A stretch of DNA of 64,000 bases from positions 62,001-126,000 of the forward strand of contig JACKDN010000005.1 in NCBI GenBank assembly GCA_020633465.1. The letters are read 5' to 3'. Position numbers and translations under genes: made by a program. Of this stretch, positions 57,894 through 64,000 are shown piece after piece. The notes beneath the pieces were generated by a model that was given only the letters and a program-made list of their open reading frames with translations, had not been told where the DNA came from and did no database searches. This DNA comes from Myxococcales bacterium (GTDB lineage: Bacteria; Myxococcota_A; Bradymonadia; UBA7976; UBA1532). Positions within the stretch are counted from its first letter, which is position 1. Every line of letters begins with the position of its first letter.

Positions 57894-57949
57894 GGGGTCG
57901 TGCCAAACTATCGACCGAACCGTACACTTCTTTCACTTTTTGCCCGGCC
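57894..57949 (-). repeat. Intergenic repeat family, copy 2
   Basis: Second 56-nt copy, 93 nt downstream of copy 1 and in the same orientation. It ends 6 nt before the histidine kinase stop. Confidence 0.85.
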
Positions 57950-57955
57950 GCCCAC

Positions 57956-59113
57956 TCACCGGGCCACCCGCACCTCGATGCACGCCCCCGGCCCGTCGTC
58001 CTCGACCAGCCGGGCCGAGCCCCCGTGCAGTTCGGCGACGCTGCGCACGATCGCCAGCCCCAGGCCGGTCTGCCCCGACTCGCGGCGGTCGGTGACGAAG
58101 CGCTGAAACAGGCGCGGACGGATCGGCGCCGGCACCCCCGGCCCCTCGTCGCGCACGGTCAGCACCGCCTCGTGCTCGGCCGCGCGCAGCACCACGCGCA
58201 CCGTCCCTCCCGCGGGGCTGTAGCGGATGGCGTTCGACATAAGGTTGTCGACGGCGCGGCGCAGCCAGCGGGCGTCGCCGTGCAGGCGGCAGGGCTGCAG
58301 ATCGGTGTCGACCGTCAGCCCCTTGTCCTCGACGGTCGCGGCGCAGTCGCGCACGGCGCGGCGCACGACGTCGTCCAGCGCCAGGGCGCCGCGATCGGGC
58401 TGCGGGCCGCGGGCCTCCAGCCGCGCCAACTCGAGCAGATCGGCCAGCAGCGCCTCGAGGCGACGGCCGGCCTCGTCAATCCGCGCCAGGAAGCGCGGGC
58501 GCGCGGCCGGATCGTCGGCCGCGCCCTCCTGCAGCACCTCGGTCGCCGCGCGGATGGCCGAGACGGGGTTCTTCAGCTCGTGCCCCAGGTCGGCGACGAA
58601 CTGCTCCATCTCGTGACGCTCCTCGAGGGCGCGCCGCATCGACTCGAAGGCCGCCGTCAGCCGCCGGACTTCGCGACCCACCGGCGGCGGCAGCACGGCG
58701 TGGCGCTCACCGCGCGCGATTGACTCGGCGTACTGCGTCAGGCGCTCCAGGGGTTGGGCGAGGCTGCGCCCGAGCGCGAACGCCGCGCCCGCGGCGCCCG
58801 CGCCCAGCAGCGCGAACAGCAGGGTGAGCTTGGGCCCGAACTCGCGGATGAGCTGGACGAGCGCCTCGCTGGGCGCGCCGTACTCGAGCGCCAGCTCGGC
58901 CGCGCGCGCCTGCAGGCGCTCGATGACCCACAGGCCGATCACGCCGGTCGCCATCAGCGAGGTGCCCAGGATCGCGAAGAACAGCTGCAGCCGGACCGAG
59001 AAGCCGTGCCGCAGCGAGCGCAGCACGCGGCTGGCGACGAAGGCCAGCCCGACGAGCAGCGCCACGCCGCCGAACAGCAGCACCGCCTCGCGCGACGCGA
59101 GCAGCGTCGACAT
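57956..59113 (-). CDS. Sensor histidine kinase
   Basis: A 385-aa membrane kinase with three hydrophobic segments (about 10-30, 41-64 and 96-116) enclosing only a short external loop. A HAMP-like linker (about 113-165) follows, then H-box 'DLGHELKNPVSA' (His178), N-box 'DNLMSNAIRYS' (Asn294), G1 'DEGPGVP' (322-328) and G2 'TGLGLAIVR'. It autophosphorylates and passes phosphate to the adjacent OmpR-type regulator, whose stop is 3 nt upstream of this gene's ATG. The small external loop implies a membrane- or envelope-derived signal. Confidence 0.93.
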   Translation of the reverse strand: MSTLLASREAVLLFGGVALLVGLAFVASRVLRSLRHGFSVRLQLFFAILGTSLMATGVIGLWVIERLQARAAELALEYGAPSEALVQLIREFGPKLTLLFALLGAGAAGAAFALGRSLAQPLERLTQYAESIARGERHAVLPPPVGREVRRLTAAFESMRRALEERHEMEQFVADLGHELKNPVSAIRAATEVLQEGAADDPAARPRFLARIDEAGRRLEALLADLLELARLEARGPQPDRGALALDDVVRRAVRDCAATVEDKGLTVDTDLQPCRLHGDARWLRRAVDNLMSNAIRYSPAGGTVRVVLRAAEHEAVLTVRDEGPGVPAPIRPRLFQRFVTDRRESGQTGLGLAIVRSVAELHGGSARLVEDDGPGACIEVRVAR

Positions 59114-59116
59114 CGA

Positions 59117-59824
59117 TCAGACGTCTTCGGCCAGGCGGTAGCCCACGCCGCGCACCGTCTCGATGGTGTCCGGCGACAGCCCGACGGCGGCCAGCTTCTT
59201 GCGCAGCGTCTTCACGTGAACGTCCACCGTGCGCTCGGTGACGTTCACGTCGGGGCCCCACACGCGGTCGAGCAGGGTGTCGCGCTCGAAGACGCGCCCG
59301 GGCGCCCTGGCGAAGGTGGCCAGCAGGTCGAACTCGATGCGCGAAAGGCCGAGCGGCTCGCCCAGCCCCCAGGCCTGGCGTCGCGCCGGATCGACCCGCA
59401 GCCGCTCGCGCTCGGCGCTGGCGCCCGGCCCGGCCTCGCCGCCCGAGCGCCGCAGCACCGCGCGCACCCGCGCGACGACCTCGCGCGGCGAGAACGGCTT
59501 GTCGACGTAGTCGTCGGCCCCGAGCTCGAGCCCGACGATGTGGTCGACCGCCTCGTCGTGGCTCGACAGGATGATCACCGGCGTCGCGTCCCGCTGCCGC
59601 AGCCCGCGCAGCCAGTCGAGGCCGTTGCCGTCGGGCAGCATCAGGTCGAGGATCACCAGATCGACGTCGCCCCGCTCGAGCGCCGCGTCGGCGTCGGCCA
59701 GCGTGTGCGTGGGGCGCGCCACGAAGCCCTCGCGCTCGAGCGCATACGCCAAACTGTCGGTGATCGCGGGCTCGTCGTCGACCAGCAGGATGGTGCTCGC
59801 GGAGGGCGTCGGCGCGGCGCTCAT
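59117..59824 (-). CDS. OmpR/PhoB-family response regulator
   Basis: A 235-aa protein. The receiver domain has acidic residues Asp16-Asp17, phospho-acceptor Asp60 in 'VILDLMLPDGNG', Ser in 'ILSSHDE' and Lys in 'DKPF'. The C-terminal winged helix has 'LSRIEFDLLATFARAPGRVF', 'ERTVDVHVKTLRKKL' and 'ETVRGVGYRL'. I start it at ATG 59824; ATG 59836 is equally in frame, and neither has a clear Shine-Dalgarno. It is cotranscribed with the histidine kinase downstream. Target genes are unknown. Confidence 0.93.
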   Translation of the reverse strand: MSAAPTPSASTILLVDDEPAITDSLAYALEREGFVARPTHTLADADAALERGDVDLVILDLMLPDGNGLDWLRGLRQRDATPVIILSSHDEAVDHIVGLELGADDYVDKPFSPREVVARVRAVLRRSGGEAGPGASAERERLRVDPARRQAWGLGEPLGLSRIEFDLLATFARAPGRVFERDTLLDRVWGPDVNVTERTVDVHVKTLRKKLAAVGLSPDTIETVRGVGYRLAEDV

Positions 59825-59884
59825 GCTGCCCGGCATACCAGCAGCGGGGTTTTCGGCGCGACCCGAAAGTGGCAAGGTGCGCCG

Positions 59885-60442
59885 ATGCGCGCCCTGGACC
59901 ACGTCGTCGTCGTCGACACCGAAACCGGTGGCCTCGATCCGCTGCACCACAGCTTGCTGTCGGTGGGGCTGGTGTCGGGGGACGGCACCCGCACGCTCGA
60001 GTTCTACGTCCTCGAGCCCACGCTCACCACCGACGAGCGCTCGATGGCGGTCAACCGCATCGACCTCGACCGCGTCCGCGCCGAGGGGCTGTCGCCCGAG
60101 GAGGCGGTCGACCGCATCGAGAAGTTCCTCGACGGGATCGGCCGCGGGCGCCCGCTGAAGGCCGCGGGCCACAACATCGCGTTCGACATCGCTTTTCTGC
60201 GCCGACTGTATCGGATGGCGGGCCGCGACTTCCCGGCGGACTTCGCCCACCGCACCATCGACACGCACTCGCTGCTGTGGGCCCTGGCCCAGACCGAGCG
60301 GCTGCCGAAGGACGTCGTCAGCAGCGACAAGGCCTTCGCGCACTTCGACCTCGCGCCGCCCGACGCCCTGCGCCACACCGCGCTGGGCGACGCCGTGGCC
60401 ACTCACCAGCTGCTGCAGCGCCTGCTGGCGCTGTTGGGCTGA
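59885..60442 (+). CDS. DnaQ-like 3'-5' exonuclease
   Basis: A 185-aa DEDDh-type exonuclease: ExoI motif 'VVDTETGG' (Asp11, Glu13), ExoII 'HNIAFDIAFL' (Asp101) and ExoIII 'HTALGDAVAT' (His164, Asp169). It resembles the epsilon proofreading subunit of DNA polymerase III or RNase T-like enzymes but lacks extra domains, so which role it plays cannot be told. ATG 59885 has AAGG about 7 nt upstream. Its stop overlaps the next gene's ATG as TGATG. It is divergent from the response regulator with a 60-nt gap. Confidence 0.9.
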   Translation: MRALDHVVVVDTETGGLDPLHHSLLSVGLVSGDGTRTLEFYVLEPTLTTDERSMAVNRIDLDRVRAEGLSPEEAVDRIEKFLDGIGRGRPLKAAGHNIAFDIAFLRRLYRMAGRDFPADFAHRTIDTHSLLWALAQTERLPKDVVSSDKAFAHFDLAPPDALRHTALGDAVATHQLLQRLLALLG

Positions 60443-61335
60443 TGCGCCGCGCGGCGTACCTGGGCGCGCTGGCGCTGGCGCTGGGCTGCCAGGAGAAGCC
60501 CGCGCCGGCGAAGGCACCGGCGGCGAAGCCCGACGCGGCGGCGCCCGCTGCGCCCAAGGGCCCGACCCTGGCCGAGCGGCGCGCGCGTTTCGAGCAGCGC
60601 GCCGTCGTGGAGGCGCCGCCCGAGCTGCCGCCCGCGTGGCGGGATCTGCCGAAGGCGCTGGGCGACGCGCGGCTGACCGGCGTGTTCCACGAGGTGCGTT
60701 CGCGCGTCGATCGCGAGCCGCCCTATCGGCACGTCCACCTGCAGGTACGGGCCTTCGGCACCGACACCGAGGTCGACGCCGCGCTGCTCACGGCCCTGCG
60801 CGGGCTCGAGCTGCCGGGCCTCGAGAAGGGGCTGCCCAAGGGCGACGTGAAGGAAGGCGCGCTGACCTGGTCGGTCGAGGTGCGCCGGCTGATCGCGCCC
60901 GCGGGCGAGGCGCGCGAGCACCGCGTCGAGATCGACTGGCTGCGCGTGCCGCCCACGCCCGCCGACGCCAAGGGCTGCCGCCGCCCGCCCGCCGTCGACG
61001 CGCCCGCGGCCCGTCCGGCCTGGCTGTCGCGCCCCACCGACACCCGCAGCACGCGCCGTCGCATCTCGGCCGCCGTCGCCGACACCCCGGACGGCCACCG
61101 CGTCACGATCCGCATGCGATACCGCAACGGCTTTGCGCACGACGAGGGCATCGGCCACCTGATGGACGCCGCGCGCGCCGCGGGCCTGAAGCAGGTGGAC
61201 GGCAGCGGGCCACGCCAGACCTGGGAGGGCGAGGCGGGGCGCCTGAGCTGGACGCCGGATCCCTCGGCGATGCACCTGGGCTGTGAGATCAACGGGCCGG
61301 TGGTCGAGATCGTGTGGGTGCCGCGCCGGAAGTGA
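60442..61335 (+). CDS. Lipoprotein of unknown function (297 aa)
   Basis: ATG 60442 overlaps the exonuclease stop. The lipoprotein signal is MRRAAYLGALALALGC (Cys 16), followed by a Lys/Pro/Ala spacer to about residue 38. The rest seems to hold two related alpha/beta halves with 'RLTGVFHEVRSRVD...' and 'RVTIRMRYRNGFAHDEG', and Cys in 'GCRRPPAV' and 'HLGCEINGP'. No family is recognised. Its last codons (VPRRK, stop) and the following 90 nt are duplicated downstream. Confidence 0.78.
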   Translation: MRRAAYLGALALALGCQEKPAPAKAPAAKPDAAAPAAPKGPTLAERRARFEQRAVVEAPPELPPAWRDLPKALGDARLTGVFHEVRSRVDREPPYRHVHLQVRAFGTDTEVDAALLTALRGLELPGLEKGLPKGDVKEGALTWSVEVRRLIAPAGEAREHRVEIDWLRVPPTPADAKGCRRPPAVDAPAARPAWLSRPTDTRSTRRRISAAVADTPDGHRVTIRMRYRNGFAHDEGIGHLMDAARAAGLKQVDGSGPRQTWEGEAGRLSWTPDPSAMHLGCEINGPVVEIVWVPRRK

Positions 61336-61408
61336 ACGTCGGACCGGCCGGCAAAAGTGGCATTCTGGGCACTTTGGTTTGTTAGTGTGGCACGACCCCC
61401 GAGGTGAC
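61316..61408 (+). repeat. Tandem duplication copy A, carrying intergenic repeat family copy 3
   Basis: A 93-nt block that begins inside the last codons of the lipoprotein gene and includes a 55-nt element (61346-61400). The element begins GGCCGGCAAAAGTGG and ends TGGCACGACCCCC. It matches the 57.8-kb elements at both ends but in opposite orientation. Confidence 0.8.
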
Positions 61409-61423
61409 GGGACGCTCGTGGCT

Positions 61424-61515
61424 GGGTGCCGCGCCGGAAGTGGGCGTCGGACCGGCCGAAAAAGTGTCATTCTGGGCACTTTGGTTTGTTAGTGTGGCAC
61501 GACCCCCGAGGTGAC
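61424..61515 (+). repeat. Tandem duplication copy B, carrying intergenic repeat family copy 4
   Basis: Second copy, 108 nt downstream of copy A and more than 90% identical to it. The core is at 61454-61507. It ends directly at the stop codon of the convergent P-loop gene. Confidence 0.8.
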
Positions 61516-64000
61516 CTAGCCCTCGAGGACGGCCCAGACGCCGGGCAGGTCGCCGGTGGAGCGGCGGGCGAGGTGCTCGGCGGCCCAGATGGCCCAGGCC
61601 AGGTCGGCGGTGGGGGCGCGCTCGGGCTCGAGGGCCTTGGTCAGCGGGCCGCGGTCGCGGTGCGCGTGGGCGGCGATGGCGGCGTCGAGCTGGGTGTGGG
61701 CGGCCCAGGCGGTGAGCAGGGCGCGGGCGGCGGGTGACTCGGCGAGCGCGGGCAAGAGCGCGGTGGTGAGCGCCAAGTCGAGCGCGGCGGTGGTGCTGAG
61801 GGGGCCGCCCGCGGCGGCGGCCAGGCAGTCGAGGCCGGCGGCGAGCACGCCGCTGCCGACGGGCGTGGCCAGGCGCACCAGCCACGCGGCGTGGCGCAGA
61901 TCGGTGTAGGGCTCGGCGTCGCGGTCGCCGTGCTCGGCCGTCAGGCCCTCCCACTCGGCGCGCAGGTCGGTCGCCGGGGGCACCTCGAGCACGGTGAAGC
62001 GGTGGGCCACCGCGGCCGCGTCGGCCAGGCGGCCGCGGGCGGTGGCGACCACCGCGGCGCCGGTGGGCAGGGCGCCGTCGCCGCGCAGCGCGGCGAGCAG
62101 CGCGGCGACCATGGGATCGGGCGCGGCGAGATCCAGATCGTCGACGACCACGCCGGACACGCCCGGGTGACCCAGCGGCGCGGCGGCGGCGAGGTGGCGG
62201 GCCAACGCCTGCCACAGCGCGTCCGCGTTGCCCAGCGCCGCCCACGACAACACGGCCGGGTGCCCGCCGACGCCAGCGAGGCGCCGCGCGAGGGTGGTCT
62301 TGCCGACGCCCGCCGGACCGACGAGCAGCAGGGGCCGTCCGGCCCGCAGCGCGGTGCGCGCCCGCGCGACCAGATCGCCGGGCAGCGCCAGGCGCGCGCC
62401 GGGATCCGGCGCCGCCAGCAGGGTCGGCCAGTCGCTCAGGAAGCGCGCCGGTTCGATCTCGCTTCGGGCCGGGGTGGGCACGCCGAAGGGGCTCGCGCCC
62501 AGCGGCGCCGCCGCGGGGGCGACGGGTTCGTCGTCGACGACGCCGCCGAAGGGGCTGGCTGGCCCCCTCGCGCCGAGCCCCGCGCCCTCACCGTCGTCGT
62601 CGACGACATCGAACACCCCCTCGACGTCGCCCGCCCCCTGCCGGTCGCGCGTCGCCGCGGGCGGCGCGTCGTCCTCGGCTGCGTCGGACACGATGGCCTC
62701 GATCTCGACGTCTTCCGCGACGTCGCCCGCCGCGGCGGCGGACTCGTCCACGTCCTCCACCACGTCCCCGACCGCGCCTTGGACCTCGTCCCCGTCGGCC
62801 ACCCCGGCCTGCACGTCGCCGAACGCGGCGTCGTCTGCGCCGATGTCCTCCGCCGCGAGGCCGGCCTCGTCGCCTTCGTCGGCGAAGCTGCGCGGCAGCC
62901 CGCTCGGCGGCAGCGTCACGTCGGGCACCTCGTCGTCCTCACCGAAACTGGGCTCGTCGTCGTCCGACGCGAAGGGGTCGGCCTCGTCCCCGGCGAAGGG
63001 CGTCCCGATGTCGATGCCCGTCGGCGCGACATTCCCTGCGCCGGGCGCGTCCCACGCGGTGTGCGGGCTGCCGCCGGCGCCCCGCACGTCGAACGCCGCG
63101 TCGTCGATCACGTCGACGGCCGCGGTGTGGTCGACCGGCGCCGCCTCGAACCGGTCGGCCTCCGGCGCCGCGAAGCCCCCGGTGTGATCCGGCACGGGCC
63201 GGAACAGCTCGGCCGCCTCGGCCGACTCGCTGTCCTCGACGAAGGGGTCCTCGTCCGGCGCCTGGCTAGAGGGCGCGAGTGGATCCTCACCCAGCGCGCT
63301 CGAGGCACGCCCGCGCTCGGCGCCGACGATCTCGGCCTCGTCGAACGCGGCCTCGTCGGGCGCGCCGCCCGTCGGCGCGTCCGGGAACCCGGCGTCGAGG
63401 GCGTCGCCGTCGGCAGGTCCGGCCGCGCTCGCCTCGAACGCGTCCGAGCGCTGCTCGCGGGCGTCGCCGTCGTCAGGTTCGGCCGCGCTCGCCTCGTCCG
63501 AGTGCTGGTCGAGGGCGCCGCCACCTTCGGCAGATTCGACCGCGTCCGCCTCGAACGCGGTCGGCTGCTGCTCGGGGGCGTCGCCGTCATCATCGTCGAC
63601 CGCGTCCGCCTCGAACGCGGTCGGGTGCTGTTCGAGGGCGCCGCCGTCGGCAGCATCGACCGCGCTCGCCTCGAACGCTTCCGGTTCGTCGTCCAGGTAT
63701 TCGTCGGGGGCGGCGATGGGGCCCCCCTCGCCATCGCCCTCGTGCTCCGCGGCGACGAGCCCGTCCTCGGCGCGGGCGTCATCCTCCTCGCCGCCGCGCG
63801 CCCCGGCGTCCTCGCCCTCCGCGGGCGCGTCGACGACCTCCGGCTCGACGATCGCCGCGTCGGCGAAGGGATCGGCGCCCTCGGCCACGGGGAAGCTGGC
63901 GTCCGGCTCGGCCACCTCGGCGTCGGCGAAGGGATCCTCGCCGCCGCTGACCGCGACCGCCGCGTCCTCGCCCCCACCGCCGTGGGCGGCCGCCTCGGCG
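61516..64000 (-). CDS. Giant acidic-repeat protein with C-terminal P-loop NTPase domain, 5' end outside window
   Basis: The frame is open to the right edge, so the start is missing; at least 827 aa are present. The N-terminal two-thirds is low-complexity, Asp/Glu/Ala-rich, with repeats such as 'DPFADA' and 20-residue units around 'TAFEADAV', probably disordered. From about position 62460 downwards comes a globular ATPase with Walker A 'VGPAGVGKTTLARRL', Walker B-like 'GVVVDDLDLA', a sensor-like 'VVATARGR', and a helical C-terminal region. This is an AAA+/STAND-style layout without recognisable effector domain. No signal peptide can be judged. Function unknown; regulation or defence roles are possible but unproven. 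Confidence 0.82.
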   Translation of the reverse strand, partial: AEAAAHGGGGEDAAVAVSGGEDPFADAEVAEPDASFPVAEGADPFADAAIVEPEVVDAPAEGEDAGARGGEEDDARAEDGLVAAEHEGDGEGGPIAAPDEYLDDEPEAFEASAVDAADGGALEQHPTAFEADAVDDDDGDAPEQQPTAFEADAVESAEGGGALDQHSDEASAAEPDDGDAREQRSDAFEASAAGPADGDALDAGFPDAPTGGAPDEAAFDEAEIVGAERGRASSALGEDPLAPSSQAPDEDPFVEDSESAEAAELFRPVPDHTGGFAAPEADRFEAAPVDHTAAVDVIDDAAFDVRGAGGSPHTAWDAPGAGNVAPTGIDIGTPFAGDEADPFASDDDEPSFGEDDEVPDVTLPPSGLPRSFADEGDEAGLAAEDIGADDAAFGDVQAGVADGDEVQGAVGDVVEDVDESAAAAGDVAEDVEIEAIVSDAAEDDAPPAATRDRQGAGDVEGVFDVVDDDGEGAGLGARGPASPFGGVVDDEPVAPAAAPLGASPFGVPTPARSEIEPARFLSDWPTLLAAPDPGARLALPGDLVARARTALRAGRPLLLVGPAGVGKTTLARRLAGVGGHPAVLSWAALGNADALWQALARHLAAAAPLGHPGVSGVVVDDLDLAAPDPMVAALLAALRGDGALPTGAAVVATARGRLADAAAVAHRFTVLEVPPATDLRAEWEGLTAEHGDRDAEPYTDLRHAAWLVRLATPVGSGVLAAGLDCLAAAAGGPLSTTAALDLALTTALLPALAESPAARALLTAWAAHTQLDAAIAAHAHRDRGPLTKALEPERAPTADLAWAIWAAEHLARRSTGDLPGVWAVLEG
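63421..63678. repeat. 60-nt tandem repeats coding acidic 20-residue units
   Basis: Successive blocks starting at 63421, 63481, 63541, 63601 and 63661 share the core CGCGTCCGCCTCGAACGCGG or close variants, with an exact 60-nt period. They encode Ala/Glu/Asp-rich units in the N-terminal part of the P-loop protein. Confidence 0.8.

Noticed and set aside
57736..57936. Minus-strand 66-codon frame with duplicated 'KEVYGSVDSLARP'
   Set aside because: It is the translation of the two repeat copies (period 93 nt, divisible by three) with no ribosome binding site. It is better read as intergenic DNA.
61403..61479. Antisense frame with a zinc-finger-like 'CHTNKPKCPECHFC'
   Set aside because: It arises inside the tandem intergenic repeat and has no start context. 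The repeat period of 108 nt preserves frames by chance.

Overview
The window is about 64 kb of very GC-rich, gene-dense DNA. Several traits point to a member of the Myxococcota (a myxobacterium or close relative). There are many lipoproteins with Asp/Ala or Gly-Gly-x-Pro-Gly linkers, a MopE-type Asp/Cys repeat protein, a MYXO-CTERM-like sorting tail, three Ser/Thr protein kinases (one beside an ECF sigma factor), FG-GAP and WG repeat proteins, and FAS1 and IgGFc-binding-type surface proteins. I see no rRNA, tRNA, CRISPR array, insertion sequence or prophage. A finer taxonomic placement is not supported.

Layout. 0-16 kb: mostly envelope proteins (Cys-rich lipoproteins, a two-repeat secreted protein, a coiled-coil lipoprotein, a WG-repeat protein, a DUF5610-like protein, a MopE/C-type-lectin lipoprotein), with hflX and an enoyl-CoA hydratase as housekeeping genes. 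16-21.5 kb: a double-FAS1 lipoprotein, then a minus-strand operon of an OprP/OprO-like porin, a lipin-like (LNS2) HAD phosphatase and a YcbB-like L,D-transpeptidase. The transpeptidase and FAS1 frames are broken by a dense cluster of single-base indels. 21.7-29 kb: a copper type II monooxygenase-like lipoprotein with a haem motif, a lysozyme-like/LGFP/C39-peptidase protein, a VolA-like lipase and a BNR-repeat protein with a MYXO-CTERM-like tail. 29-33.5 kb: pfkA, uppS, a lipoprotein-type methyltransferase and a zinc-ribbon Ser/Thr kinase.

33.5-45.3 kb: a large lipoprotein with a possible caspase-like core and a lamin-tail domain, two small lipoproteins, and a five-gene minus-strand operon (kinase, TPR/PEGA membrane protein, ECF sigma, kinase, FG-GAP lipoprotein) that looks like one signalling unit. 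A two-gene membrane cassette follows. 45.3-53 kb: an S15-type hydrolase overlapping an ATP-grasp ligase, a TerD-vWA protein, and an IgGFc-binding-like lipoprotein coupled to a small cytoplasmic protein. 53-64 kb: preT-preA (pyrimidine reduction), sixA, a membrane zinc metallopeptidase, a DUF4476 protein, a two-component pair, a DnaQ-like exonuclease, a lipoprotein, and a 5'-truncated giant protein with an acidic repeat region and a P-loop NTPase domain.

Two features stand out beyond ordinary gene content. First, a short AT-richer intergenic element family, not known to me, occurs as tandem doublets in two convergent intergenic gaps near 57.8 and 61.4 kb. Second, frameshifts recur in GC-rich repeats and Ala/Arg/Pro-rich linkers, and most behave like single missing bases. 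This suggests sequence error rather than gene decay and affects how at least five genes should be read.
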